Assembly: GCA_947243795.1 (NCBI GenBank)
Contig: OX365939.1
Coordinates: 537,001-601,000 of the forward strand
Length of the DNA: 64,000 nucleotides
Direction: 5' to 3'
Source: Saccharomyces uvarum
Taxonomy: Eukaryota; Ascomycota; Saccharomycetes; Saccharomycetales; Saccharomycetaceae
The notes below the pieces were generated by a model. The model had not been told where the DNA came from, made no database searches, and saw nothing but the letters and a program-made list of their open reading frames with translations. A program made the translations under genes and the position numbers. Below, in pieces: positions 27,040-37,121 of the stretch; the first letter of the stretch is position 1; every line of letters begins with the position of its first letter.

Positions 27040-29496
27040 TCAGAAAAGCTTGTCCATTTCCACCAATGCATAATCTAATATATAACTCTGTTCAACTAAA
27101 TTATCCACTCTTGTGAAATGTCTTTGTGTGTATGGAACTATAGCATCAACCACTTTCACCATACCCGGTATTTCACTCAATTTTGCTATATTATGATACA
27201 TCAAAATGCACCTTATAGTTCTTTGTGCTATAGTGTGTGTCCTAGCATTCGTATTCCAATCCCTACATCTTTTCATTAGCAACATTAACTGCTCGTTGCT
27301 TAAAGTGGAAATTGCATGGTCTAACTCTTCATTGAAAATCACCTTAGAGTCGCTTTCTTTACCACCTTTTCTGGATCTTGATTCGCCAAGCGATTTCTTT
27401 AAAACGTTAAACAGCCTCATTGGGTGATCCAAAGACATTGCCAACAGAAATGCGTTTGTCCAGTCACCTTGACTCATATAATTTTGTAGCGATTGTTCTT
27501 GTTCGACTTGTATTTTGGTCTTTTCTAGCTCTTCTTCTTTTTCTTGTTCGGTACAATCTTTCCAGAATTGGAAAATACCATCTGCATCGGCACTCACTAT
27601 CGTATCACCGTCGTTCATAGTATTCAAGGCCCATAATCTGTTGTTGTGCCCATCCAAAGTCTTCAGACATTCCCCACTGTAGCAATCCCATATTTTGATT
27701 AAGCCGTCAGCACCACAACTTACTAGTTGTTTTTGTTTATTAATAAAGGAGCATCTTTGAACGGCATTAGTATGACCTTCTAAGGTCTTCATAACACTAA
27801 ATGTCTCCAACGACCATATCTTGACAGTCTTATCACCAGAACACGTTGCTAGTAACTTGTCGTATTGGCAAAACGAAACATCCCATAACCCACGCTTGTG
27901 GTTGGCTAGTGTGGCTTCCAACTCACCATTTTCTAGATTCCAAATTTTACAAGTCTTATCATATGAGGCCGTTGCGAAAATAGAATCATTAGGAGAGACT
28001 GATAGTGCGTTAATGTCCTTTTCATGGGCATGACGGGTATACTCTGATACCTTGATAATCTGTACGTCAGTAACAGAGGTTGGTTTTGGAATGTTCCATT
28101 TCTTGATAGTTAAGTCATTGGATGCTGTCAGTAAAAACTCTGGGTATCCCTTTGGCATTACATTTGGTAATCCGACTGCCGTGACAGCGGAGGAATGGCC
28201 AATATACTTAGCATAGATGTCAAATTTGCTGGTGTCCTTATTATATTTCCAAACAATGGCTGAATTATCCTTAGATGCAGTGGCAATCCATAGTCCATCT
28301 TCAGTGGCATCTAGAGAGTTTAGTAGATCTTCATGACCTTCATAAATTTCAACATCTAAAGGTAATGAAGTTTCGGTGCTTGTCAAATCTGGGATTGGTA
28401 TTATTCTTAATGAAGGAGAATTGGTAGCTAATGCCAATTTGTTTAGCTCTGGGCCAACAAACCTCATATCAGCAATAATACCGTGGTTACCAGCAATACT
28501 TGACTCGGCTTGTATTATTTCTTCTTTACTCTCTAAAGCTTCTTCAACATTTATTAGTTGTAATGTTTGGTCAGACATTACCAAGAACATCTTGGAATCA
28601 CTCATTATTGGAAGTACGCCTATAATAAAAAGTTCTTCTATAGGTTTATTAGTTCTTTTAAGCATAGTACCAGATTCGAGATCAATTAACTGAAAGATGG
28701 CGTCACCACCAGCCGTATAGATAATGTGTTTGCCATCACGAGTGTTCAAAAACCCACATGATTCTACTTGTTGATTTACTGGAAGAGTTTTAATTAATTT
28801 ACATTTCTTCTTCATATCAAAGTCCCAAAAATTGACAATATCATCTCTACCACCAGAAATTAATTTCAAATGGCTCTGTCCATCATTATTCTCTACTTCA
28901 GTGATATCCAACCCTCTCACGGCAGAAGTGTGTTCTTGTAGTGTGTGCAAGCACTTTCTTTTAACAAGATCCCAAACTTTAACCATACCAGTAGTATCAC
29001 CAGATGCTAATAGCCATACTTTGCTATCCAATTGCCCATAAAACTTCAAGCTAGAGATAGTACCACCATGACCTTTTAATGAATGAGTGATGTATCCATT
29101 TTCAATGTCCACGACAATAATACTACCATCAGTACCACCAACTGCTAGAAGTGTTGAGGTGGAATCAGTGTCTAGGATATATGATGGGGAGGATATTTTC
29201 ATAGATCTGACAACTTTCCCAGTCTTTAGTTGAAATATTTTCAAAAGTTGAGCTTGCGATACGTATGTAAGGTATTGCCCATCTGGCGTTAGTTGCAATG
29301 CGGTGATTTCTTGCTCATCTTCGTTGGAAATCTTGTGTAAAATCTTTCTTGAGTCTGCGGTCAAATCGATTATGTTTATTTCATCTAAAATTGGTGTAGC
29401 CAGTATTTTACCATCTTCTGAAACTGTGGCAACTGCACTACTCCCTGCATAAATAGGGTTCAATGAAACGCCTTTATATGAGGTTTTCAAATCCAT
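27040..29496 (-). CDS. UTP13: UTP13, SSU processome WD40 protein
   Basis: Subunit of the UTP-B module of the U3 small-subunit processome, needed for 18S rRNA processing in the nucleolus. It has 818 residues (817 in S. cerevisiae). Two tandem beta-propellers span about residues 15-640, with clear WD units: GHGGTISSLKF, HTSAVRGLDIT, SGGRDDIVNFWDF, TASKDNSAIVWK, TASYDKTCKIWNLENG, TCSGDKTVKIWSLE and SCGADGLIKIWDC. The C-terminal helical Utp13 domain (about 670-818) contacts other UTP-B subunits. PAC and RRPE boxes lie upstream. Confidence 0.97.
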   Translation of the reverse strand: MDLKTSYKGVSLNPIYAGSSAVATVSEDGKILATPILDEINIIDLTADSRKILHKISNEDEQEITALQLTPDGQYLTYVSQAQLLKIFQLKTGKVVRSMKISSPSYILDTDSTSTLLAVGGTDGSIIVVDIENGYITHSLKGHGGTISSLKFYGQLDSKVWLLASGDTTGMVKVWDLVKRKCLHTLQEHTSAVRGLDITEVENNDGQSHLKLISGGRDDIVNFWDFDMKKKCKLIKTLPVNQQVESCGFLNTRDGKHIIYTAGGDAIFQLIDLESGTMLKRTNKPIEELFIIGVLPIMSDSKMFLVMSDQTLQLINVEEALESKEEIIQAESSIAGNHGIIADMRFVGPELNKLALATNSPSLRIIPIPDLTSTETSLPLDVEIYEGHEDLLNSLDATEDGLWIATASKDNSAIVWKYNKDTSKFDIYAKYIGHSSAVTAVGLPNVMPKGYPEFLLTASNDLTIKKWNIPKPTSVTDVQIIKVSEYTRHAHEKDINALSVSPNDSIFATASYDKTCKIWNLENGELEATLANHKRGLWDVSFCQYDKLLATCSGDKTVKIWSLETFSVMKTLEGHTNAVQRCSFINKQKQLVSCGADGLIKIWDCYSGECLKTLDGHNNRLWALNTMNDGDTIVSADADGIFQFWKDCTEQEKEEELEKTKIQVEQEQSLQNYMSQGDWTNAFLLAMSLDHPMRLFNVLKKSLGESRSRKGGKESDSKVIFNEELDHAISTLSNEQLMLLMKRCRDWNTNARTHTIAQRTIRCILMYHNIAKLSEIPGMVKVVDAIVPYTQRHFTRVDNLVEQSYILDYALVEMDKLF

Positions 29497-29964
29497 TGTG
29501 TACGGTAAGGTGACTCGCTTGTTCTTGAAGAAACTTTATTATCAGGCTTCACCTTGACTATTGCATTATTGTACTTTTTAGCGATGAGGTAAATTTTTCA
29601 GAAAATTTTCAGTCGTTCGACACGAAACCAATTGAAACTGTATCATGTTAGCTTGGAGATGAGCTGACGATCACCAACTCAAATCGAGGACTAGGACAGC
29701 CAAATGCGAACTCAGACGCTTATTTGTTTGAAAATGGAAGGCTTGAGACATGATAGTTTTACCTGTAAAAAAATATTAATTGTGTTCTTCTATAAAAGTA
29801 TGCATATATAAGGAAAAAATATTATGTAAGTCTTTTTAACCCTTGATAAAAATGAATTTGAAGTGGAATCGAATAAAAAAATATATATTTGTGATGGTGG
29901 TGAAGGAGTGGTATTAGTAGTGATAATAGCGAAAATAGAATTACGGTGAGTGCATAATGATTCA
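29497..29964. other. UTP13 promoter and IFH1 3' region
   Basis: Spacer of 468 bp between two minus-strand genes. The half near UTP13 holds its PAC/RRPE promoter; the half near IFH1 has ATATAT and A/T-rich 3'-end signals. No other gene is visible. Confidence 0.55.
29581..29610 (+). promoter_or_regulatory. PAC box and RRPE upstream of UTP13
   Basis: GCGATGAG (29581-29588) is followed by GAAAATTTTC (29601-29610), the PAC and RRPE motifs of the ribosome-biogenesis regulon, about 85-115 bp upstream of the UTP13 ATG. Confidence 0.8.
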
Positions 29965-32900
29965 TTATAAGACATCGTTGAACTCGAATGGTTGGTTGGT
30001 GTCATTACCCATAATTCCCTCGATATCAGCTAAAGCACTTTCACTAAATAAACCATTTTTGGTGAAACGAAGGTTTTCTGCGGCTGCTTCTACCATACTC
30101 TGTCTCCTTCTCCACATGGAATTACTGTTTTCATGATCTAATGTATTATCGAACTGAACAGGAGCGGTTAACGATGCTAAAATGTCGGCGTCCGTATCTT
30201 CAATGGCATGGTTTCCTTGTGTATCGTAATCGTTTATATTGTCCACAGATAGCAAGTCATCGCCATCTTTACCCAAGATTTCATGAATCTCATCTAGACC
30301 GACACTCTTTGTTGAATTTTTTCTTGTATTAGTGCCCATGATAAGACTAGTATTATGAGACAGCGAAGTATCGTCAGGTGTATGAGAGTGCAGGTCATTC
30401 AAAGGAGTATTTTCATTGGTAGTGAAATCTGTCCCTGTGTTTATATCACTATTGCTGTTATTGTTGTTAATGGGCGTATCATGTCCGGTGACGCCTAACT
30501 GCAATGTCATAGTTTCTTGCTCCTTTTTTACCTTTTCCCTTTCTTTTCTGATTTTCAAAAGCTTCTTCTTTTTCTTTAACTGTCGTTTCTTTTCGGTTTT
30601 CTTCCGTTGCAACTCTTTCATCTTATCAATCTTCTTCCTTGTTCTTTCATTGCCAAGATAGCCAATGGGCGCCTTTCTATTAGAATTTGTGGGTAGCATA
30701 TATTCATCTTCTTCGTATGCATTGATACCCTTATTTCTAAATGCAGACAAAGGAACTTTGGGGACTTCATACCAATCTGCAGCATGTGCGTTAGCACTCT
30801 TATTATTGATTGCACTATTGTCATTACTATTACTACCCATATCGTCTGTATGGGATGGTGAATCATCTTCTAATTCACTCATATTCAATAGTTCATTAAG
30901 TGTTAACTCATCACCATTAAGAGTAGCATTATTGCTGTTAGCGCTACCTTCCCTTTTGATATCTGGAGTTTGAGCTCTTTGATGTTGTTCACGAAGCTGT
31001 TGATGTTCTTGGATTAAAGCATATAATGACTTGGTAGAAAGACCATCGATGATGCTAAACGGTTTGTTATCAGTCTCCCACGTACCCAATTTAGGAGGAC
31101 GTAGTCCAACAACGTTTGAACTTACAATTTCCTTAGCCTTTGAACCAATCTTTTTAGACCTTGAACTTGGAGGCGGTAGATTGTCATCTTCATCTGTTGA
31201 TTCGTCATCAACGTACACCACAGTCTCTAATAGATCATGTTTACAATCTTTGGATTCGTCCTGATTTTTTCGATCTGAGTTAGAACCTGAAACAGAGGAA
31301 GAGTCATCACTGTCATCGTAATGGAAGTAGAATGAATCAGGATCCAAATCATCAATATCTATAAACACATTTGTCACACTGGAGTCGTCGTCATCGTCGT
31401 CGTCTTCGCAATAGTCATCCAACTCCGTGCCAATGTCGAGACTATCCGAATCCAATGCCCTTAATTCCTCATCTGTATCAGGATCATGGGATGCTTCAGA
31501 CTCACTGTGTTCATCATCAGAGGGCATGTGGGCAACATCCAATAAAATGTTATCATATTCGTCATCAGAAGAGTCAGACATCCTGGATCCCGGGCCTATG
31601 TGATGTAATGGCGGTTCTAATTTATCATTCGGTCCAATTAAGCGTAGGCTTTTATCTTTATGCTTAATAGCATCTTTGTCTTCTGATTTGTGCTTGTTCT
31701 TTTTCTTGGCGTTGTTATTATCACCATTTTCATCATCAGACTGAAAGAAAACATCGAAGATATATTCATCGTTATCAACATTGGAAGTAGTTTTTGTACT
31801 GGGTTTTTGAGTCTTTTTATAAAGCTTTCGCCTTTGTTTCCTTTCTTCCTGCTCACGTTTTTTGGCCTCCTTCTTTTTCAATTTAGATAGTTTTTCATCG
31901 TTCAACATTAAAGGTAATGATGTACTTAAAGACAATTTTGGTTCTGAACCATCACCATAGTAGTAAAGATTAGCAAATTTTGGATCTTCATAGAACGGCA
32001 TATCAAAATCAGACATAATTTCGTCTTCCTCGTCGTCTTCTTCATCATAACCGTTTTCCTGATTGTATTCGTTTTGTAAGAATTTATTTTCAGCATCATC
32101 CACCGGATCAGATCCTTCTTCATGTATACTGCCGTCAAAGGACAGTTCGTCGTCGTTCTGCAATTCAGAGACAATGTTTTGTTCTTCTTCTTCTAAAATA
32201 GGAAAATCGTCATCTCCTGTTTCTAAGTCTGTATCAATCTCTCCGTGAGAGTCTTCGTTATTAATTACGTCGAAATATGCATCTTGGTCAATATCGTATT
32301 CTGATTCATCTGATTCGGAAATATTGGGAAACCGTAATTCGTCATCATTACCCAACGTGGCCTTGGGACTTGTTTCTATTTCTCCGTTATCTTTACTATT
32401 TTTATTTTTCAAATCTACTACTTCTTCGCCGATGTCCTCATTATACTCTTCGCTTCCATTACCAAAACTAATGCCGTCTCCTTCTTTTTTAAATTTAAAG
32501 GCAAGTGCCTGTTGAGTACTATTCGGACCTTCTGGTTCTTTCTTTCTCAGTTGTTGCTGTGGTTGCGGTTGCGGTTGCTGTTGCTGTTGCTGTGGTTGCG
32601 GTTGTGGTTGTGGTTGTTGCTTACTGGGAGATGTTGTAGCAGATTTGACTTTATTGCTGTTATCACGAGAGGAAAAGGCAGATGTGTTATTCGTATTCAT
32701 AGCAGATAAAGCCTTCATGGCTCTTTTTTTTCTTTGGGCCGTTAGTTTAACAAAATCTATATTTTCATCATCGGAACTCGTCTCACTATCACTATCGCTA
32801 TCACTATCATCATCTTCGTCGTCATCATCTTCTTCTTCGCTCTCTTCTCCTGAGTTTCCACTTTCTTCATCATTCGTTATAGCTTGGTAATCGGAGGATT

Positions 32901-33234
32901 CTGTTCCTTCTTCATCGTTGTCCGGTTGCCTTTGTATAAGTATACTTTTCTTACCTTGAGAATTATTTGAGATGTTCTTTGCTTTTTTTTTATTTTTATG
33001 TTGATTCGTACTTTTATTTTTGTCGGAATCCGATACGTCACTCAGAGACGATTCTGAAGAGTATATTAGACTAAACCGCCTTGGCCTTGTTGTCCCTAGC
33101 ATAGGAGGCGGTGATTGTTTGAGATTCATACTAGATTCACCCTGTTTTATGAGTCTTTTAATATTTGCCGGTAGTTTACCAGAGTGTGTACTATGGTTTA
33201 CCGTACTTTTTCGAGGACTTTTTTTGCCTACCAT
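29965..33234 (-). CDS. IFH1: IFH1, ribosomal-protein gene coactivator
   Basis: Coactivator recruited by the forkhead protein Fhl1 to ribosomal-protein gene promoters; TOR and nutrient signals act through it. It has 1089 residues (1085 in S. cerevisiae). The N-terminus is basic (KKSPRKS). Long Asp/Glu/Ser-rich stretches recur, a PQ/Q tract (QPQPQPQPQQQQQQ) sits near residue 210, and Lys/Arg-rich helices near 450 and 870 (RKKTEKKRQLKKKKKLL). GTWETDNKPFSIIDGLSTKS (near residue 715) matches the segment that binds the Fhl1 forkhead-associated domain. The C-terminus (NLRFTKNGLFSESALADIEG) is well formed. CRF1 is the paralogue; position decides for IFH1. Confidence 0.96.
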   Translation of the reverse strand: MVGKKSPRKSTVNHSTHSGKLPANIKRLIKQGESSMNLKQSPPPMLGTTRPRRFSLIYSSESSLSDVSDSDKNKSTNQHKNKKKAKNISNNSQGKKSILIQRQPDNDEEGTESSDYQAITNDEESGNSGEESEEEDDDDEDDDSDSDSDSETSSDDENIDFVKLTAQRKKRAMKALSAMNTNNTSAFSSRDNSNKVKSATTSPSKQQPQPQPQPQQQQQQPQPQPQQQLRKKEPEGPNSTQQALAFKFKKEGDGISFGNGSEEYNEDIGEEVVDLKNKNSKDNGEIETSPKATLGNDDELRFPNISESDESEYDIDQDAYFDVINNEDSHGEIDTDLETGDDDFPILEEEEQNIVSELQNDDELSFDGSIHEEGSDPVDDAENKFLQNEYNQENGYDEEDDEEDEIMSDFDMPFYEDPKFANLYYYGDGSEPKLSLSTSLPLMLNDEKLSKLKKKEAKKREQEERKQRRKLYKKTQKPSTKTTSNVDNDEYIFDVFFQSDDENGDNNNAKKKNKHKSEDKDAIKHKDKSLRLIGPNDKLEPPLHHIGPGSRMSDSSDDEYDNILLDVAHMPSDDEHSESEASHDPDTDEELRALDSDSLDIGTELDDYCEDDDDDDDSSVTNVFIDIDDLDPDSFYFHYDDSDDSSSVSGSNSDRKNQDESKDCKHDLLETVVYVDDESTDEDDNLPPPSSRSKKIGSKAKEIVSSNVVGLRPPKLGTWETDNKPFSIIDGLSTKSLYALIQEHQQLREQHQRAQTPDIKREGSANSNNATLNGDELTLNELLNMSELEDDSPSHTDDMGSNSNDNSAINNKSANAHAADWYEVPKVPLSAFRNKGINAYEEDEYMLPTNSNRKAPIGYLGNERTRKKIDKMKELQRKKTEKKRQLKKKKKLLKIRKEREKVKKEQETMTLQLGVTGHDTPINNNNSNSDINTGTDFTTNENTPLNDLHSHTPDDTSLSHNTSLIMGTNTRKNSTKSVGLDEIHEILGKDGDDLLSVDNINDYDTQGNHAIEDTDADILASLTAPVQFDNTLDHENSNSMWRRRQSMVEAAAENLRFTKNGLFSESALADIEGIMGNDTNQPFEFNDVL

Positions 33235-34185
33235 TTTGCACCGTTTTCACTTTTATTACTTGTTTTTCGTTTTCTATTTGTTTTTTTTTCGTTTCTGAAC
33301 TAGTTTTCGTTTTAACAAGTTTGAAGACGTCTTTCGTAGAATGAATATTACTAGTGCAACGGTATTGTTGCTATGGATATAAAAAAGAGAGATTTGTAGG
33401 GTTGTCTGATTGTGGGGAGGGGGGATCGTAATAAAGAATGTAGTAACTAATTGTAGTCTTTTGGGTAGATCCTGTTCCTAGTCTTTTCTTATAGCGAAGT
33501 TTTGAATATGTTGAGAGATATCAATGTTTTGCGAATACCTACAGCAGGCCAATTTAGAAGTCTAAAAAGCCAAAAGCCAAAACGTAGTAAGCACCTATTA
33601 TCCAGTCTCTTTTTCCCTAGTAATACTATAAATCAATTTTAGTGATGAGATGAAAAAAAAATATGCAATTCCAACGAAAAAGAAACGGCCGGCAGGGCAA
33701 CCCTTATAATAATGCTCACTCGTACAAAGAGATGTACATTAGTTGTACGGGTAACGCGTAACCACGATTGACATCGAGCAGTTTTGCATCTTGTCCTAAC
33801 TTGTAGTGCTCTCCACTGTTGGCGTGCAGATGACTTTAGAGGATGTGGGTCTGCACCGCCTAGTAACTGTATCTTTATATAATGAATCTCGCATACACGC
33901 ACCACGGATTAAATAGGTAGTCCGAAACCCCACACGGAAAAATCGGAACAATAACTGGAATTTTTTTTTTCTTTTTGCTCTCCAGTATCTGTGCCCCTCT
34001 ATTGCGTACTCCACTTCACACCAAAGACCATCTCGAACTGACAGATCTACACTGAGGTACCAGCACAACATCGCCAGCATTTGAAGACAGAATAGCGGTA
34101 ATAGACGTCTCGCTGTTTCTTTGTTTCATTTTGTCATTTTTGCTATGCCTATTGGCGCAAAGAAGAAAGGGTGTGCACACAAAAG
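33235..34185. other. IFH1-UCC1 divergent promoter (951 bp)
   Basis: Long divergent intergenic region. It contains T-rich tracts next to IFH1, a GGGGAGGGGGG run near 33414, a Reb1-like site fused to ACGCGT near 33750, and a T9 run near 33961. I see no RNA gene, repeat or conserved open frame. Confidence 0.6.
33748..33759. promoter_or_regulatory. Overlapping Reb1-like and MCB motifs
   Basis: CGGGTAA (33748-33754), the reverse of the Reb1 site TTACCCG, overlaps ACGCGT (33754-33759) by one base. It lies about 430 bp upstream of UCC1 and 510 bp from IFH1. Reb1 sites set nucleosome-free regions; function here is inferred. Confidence 0.5.
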
Positions 34186-35295
34186 ATGAACCAGAGCGAT
34201 CGCAGCCTGATGGATTTACCATTAGAAATCCATTTGTCATTATTAGAACACGTGCCGATTGAGCTCCGGGCAGTTAACAAATATTTTTACGTTTTGCATA
34301 ACTATAGCTATAAAGAGAAGAGTTTGGCGTGGATACCTGAAGAAAACGACCTATGGGCCCTTATCAAGCCCTCGTTATGTCAATACATCAATAGTTTGGA
34401 CCCGCTAAGGAAGTACGCTAGACAGATTATCAGAAATACGGCAGATCCAAGTCCTAATGTGCCTCTTTGTCTGACCACATACATCGCAGATTCGTGGTAT
34501 ATAGTGTATAATACGTTGCGGTATCCTGGAAAGATAATCAACAACGAATGGGACAAACCTGCCAAAAATCAAGACTCAACTGCGGTGGAAACCAATAACA
34601 GCTTTAATAACCGGCCCAAGGAGAGAACCATCATGCAATCATTGACTGCGTTACCTGTCGACTTTTGGTCCAGAAGAAAAGATGAACCTACACCAGTGAA
34701 CGTTTGGTTTTATGTGAAAAACGCGCATGTTGCCAGATACATACCGAAAGTCGTTACTGAAATAGGAATATGTAACTACGGGCCGAAGCAAATCGTGGCT
34801 AGTGCAGGTTATATCAATGAACTGATCACATCGGAGGGGATATACTGTATTAACCTGGGGCATCTGCCTAGACTATACAATGAACAAATTTTTGAGGGTA
34901 CGGGTACGACGCATCTTCCCCTGGAGCTGAGAACCATTGATAGAACGGACTCAGATGTTTGCAGTAATGGCGATTTGGTACTGTTGGGTTACGACTTTAT
35001 TCCGTATGAAATGACTAAACCATGGTTACTCTTTAGAATTGAACAGATAAACGGCGCTGAATCCATCTTCAACTATAGCGAGTGCTCTTTGTCATATGAG
35101 TTTGCATGGAGTTTAGCGTGTTTGCTATCTGACGAAAAAATCAAATTTCCCAAGGACAGAATAAGTCGACGCAATTCCTCCTATAAGCCCTTTAAATTAA
35201 TAAGAACTTTTGTTTACAAGCATCCGGAACAAAAGCAAGATCTCGATCGAGAAATAGCATTACCCAATTGGAATACACCTTATCTTCGAAGATGA
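34186..35295 (+). CDS. UCC1: UCC1, F-box protein for citrate synthase turnover
   Basis: F-box subunit of an SCF ubiquitin ligase that targets peroxisomal citrate synthase Cit2, restraining the glyoxylate cycle on glucose. It has 369 residues, as in S. cerevisiae. The start was placed at the ATG giving MNQSDRSLMDL; the frame opens 5 codons earlier without an ATG. The F-box is at residues about 8-40 (LMDLPLEIHLSLLEHVPIELRAV, quoted in part: DLPLEIHLSLLEHV). The rest is the substrate-binding region with conserved SLTALPVDFWSRRKDEP and LGYDFIPYEMTKPWLLFRI. Confidence 0.95.
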   Translation: MNQSDRSLMDLPLEIHLSLLEHVPIELRAVNKYFYVLHNYSYKEKSLAWIPEENDLWALIKPSLCQYINSLDPLRKYARQIIRNTADPSPNVPLCLTTYIADSWYIVYNTLRYPGKIINNEWDKPAKNQDSTAVETNNSFNNRPKERTIMQSLTALPVDFWSRRKDEPTPVNVWFYVKNAHVARYIPKVVTEIGICNYGPKQIVASAGYINELITSEGIYCINLGHLPRLYNEQIFEGTGTTHLPLELRTIDRTDSDVCSNGDLVLLGYDFIPYEMTKPWLLFRIEQINGAESIFNYSECSLSYEFAWSLACLLSDEKIKFPKDRISRRNSSYKPFKLIRTFVYKHPEQKQDLDREIALPNWNTPYLRR

Positions 35296-35450
35296 TACCC
35301 AGAGGAGAGAGAAAAAAATTATTAATTAGTCTATAATATATATATATATATATGCACCTACTTACTAACAAAATAGATATAATATTCTTGCAACAATAAA
35401 CCGAAAAAAAAAAAAAGGAAAAAAAAAGGGCTTGGAGGGGACGGCTTCTT

Positions 35451-36677
35451 CTAGCTGATGAATGTGCTTTCAATAATGGAAATCCCTTCATCATCTTCGA
35501 ATTTTGATCTTTGACAGAACTGGTAGATGAAAGGTTTCATGTTTGCTAAATTCTCAGCAATGGATTTGATGATAGCAGGCAGCTCACCCATTATATCGTA
35601 TCTGTTGACTAACCTCAAATTTGCTTCTTCAAACCCGCGAGGGAAAGTAACAGATGTAGGGTATTTCCAACCATTTTGTTCATCCTCTTGTGTGGTTGGG
35701 AACTTTACAGCATGATCGTTTACACTTGACCCGACTTCCAAGATTTTGTCCTTGTCGCTAACAGCCCATATAGTTACTGTGGTGCTACCATACTCCTTTG
35801 TTGTGGTGAATTCGATACACATCGTTGAAAGCTTCTTACCGTTGAAACAAAGGAAATTCCATTTACTGGCCGCCTTATTAGGTATTAGCCCTTGGACAGC
35901 ATCAAGATACAACATAGGTGTGTCCTTCAAACTTAGATGTACCGGTTGGCCGTTTTTCTTGTATGATATGGTACCATTACAAAACCCTCTAGGAACAAAC
36001 ACATGTCTTATCATCCTTTTAGAAGCGGCAGAAGGGCCTCTTTTAGCCAAATCCTCCAAGCTTATGCTCTTATCGAGATAATAATTGGACCCGTCTGGAT
36101 TTATTACAAATCCCTCTTGTAGATTGACAACCATGTCAACTTTCAGATCTTTTAATGGACAATTAGAGGCGCTCCCCTTGGGAATATCTATCTTAATCGA
36201 TAATTGAGCAAACCCATCGGATGAAAGGTCTTTTAGCGGCACAAAGTGGAATATAACGTTGTCCGATTCTACCCTTAACGTATCAAAATCTTTGATGTTT
36301 TCAATTTTGAAACTTTCCCATATATCTATGTTTTCTTCAGACTCGTCATTACTACTAGCTTTAAAGACCTTAAAATTTAATTGAAACCCTTTATATATAC
36401 CCCCCATAACACTGGAATATAACAGCTGGATAAACCCGCATTTGTCGTTGGTGAGATCCGTGAAATACAGAGTTTGTGTCTCTATTCTTGTCTCCGTGGG
36501 GTTTCTTACTGCCTTTAACAAACTATGCGACTTGAATTTCTTGTGGTTTGAGGTCCTACAAAACCATTCTAGTTTTGAAGTGTCCTGAAATTTAGTGTAA
36601 TTATCATGATGTTCCTCAGATAAAACTTCCCTGACGGGAGCAAACTTCGTCTTTTCCTTTTTAACTGCAACGGCCAT
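35451..36677 (-). CDS. YLR225C orthologue, unknown function
   Basis: Conserved protein of 408 residues with no recognised catalytic motif. It fits the YLR225C/YDR222W paralogue pair of Saccharomyces. It has a basic N-terminus (KKEKTKFAPVRE), a beta-rich body (TLYFTDLTNDKCGFIQLLYSS, DIWESFKIENIKDFD) and a tail (IKSIAENLANMKPFIYQFCQ). The pattern resembles the lipocalin-like Svf1 fold (the TLYFTD and GFIQLLYSSVMG segments), which would suggest a lipid-related or stress-survival role; this is inference from memory. The start is the ATG at 36675-36677. It is divergent from BUR2. Confidence 0.9.
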   Translation of the reverse strand: MAVAVKKEKTKFAPVREVLSEEHHDNYTKFQDTSKLEWFCRTSNHKKFKSHSLLKAVRNPTETRIETQTLYFTDLTNDKCGFIQLLYSSVMGGIYKGFQLNFKVFKASSNDESEENIDIWESFKIENIKDFDTLRVESDNVIFHFVPLKDLSSDGFAQLSIKIDIPKGSASNCPLKDLKVDMVVNLQEGFVINPDGSNYYLDKSISLEDLAKRGPSAASKRMIRHVFVPRGFCNGTISYKKNGQPVHLSLKDTPMLYLDAVQGLIPNKAASKWNFLCFNGKKLSTMCIEFTTTKEYGSTTVTIWAVSDKDKILEVGSSVNDHAVKFPTTQEDEQNGWKYPTSVTFPRGFEEANLRLVNRYDIMGELPAIIKSIAENLANMKPFIYQFCQRSKFEDDEGISIIESTFIS

Positions 36678-37121
36678 TGTTCTTTTCTTTATGGTTTTCG
36701 GTCAGCAAAATGGTCTATGTCTCTCGAATTGTACAAATATCTCGAAGGATTAGGAAGAGTTTGAAAGAATTGCCACTATTCTCTGCATATATCGCGTCTA
36801 TTTATATATGAAATCTTCATTCCCCTATTACTAAACTTGTCAAGCCCTAGGTCCTAAGTACGAGTAGTTATTTGCACCCTGTAGTATATTGCTTTACCCT
36901 GCTTGTCGTATAGCATGTTTTAGCTTATACCCTACCTATTTTGTTTGATTTGACCTAGGGTTAGTATCTGTCTATATTTTTCCTAGTCTCCCAAGAAAAA
37001 GAAAAATGGGTTAAAAGAACCACTATGTTAGTTAAAAGTAATTAAATTTATCGGAATATACGAGAACTGGTTCAGCGAGATTCTTTTTTACTTGCCACGT
37101 TAATTTAAATACAACAAGAAA
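36678..37121. other. YLR225C-BUR2 divergent promoter
   Basis: Spacer of 444 bp with a TATTTATATATGAAA element near 36800 and TCCTAAGTACGAG-type sequence. No additional gene is seen. Confidence 0.5.

Noticed and set aside
30416-32890. Many plus-strand frames of 60-100 codons opposite IFH1
   Set aside because: Caused by the Asp/Glu/Ser-rich codons of IFH1 read antisense; none has family features.
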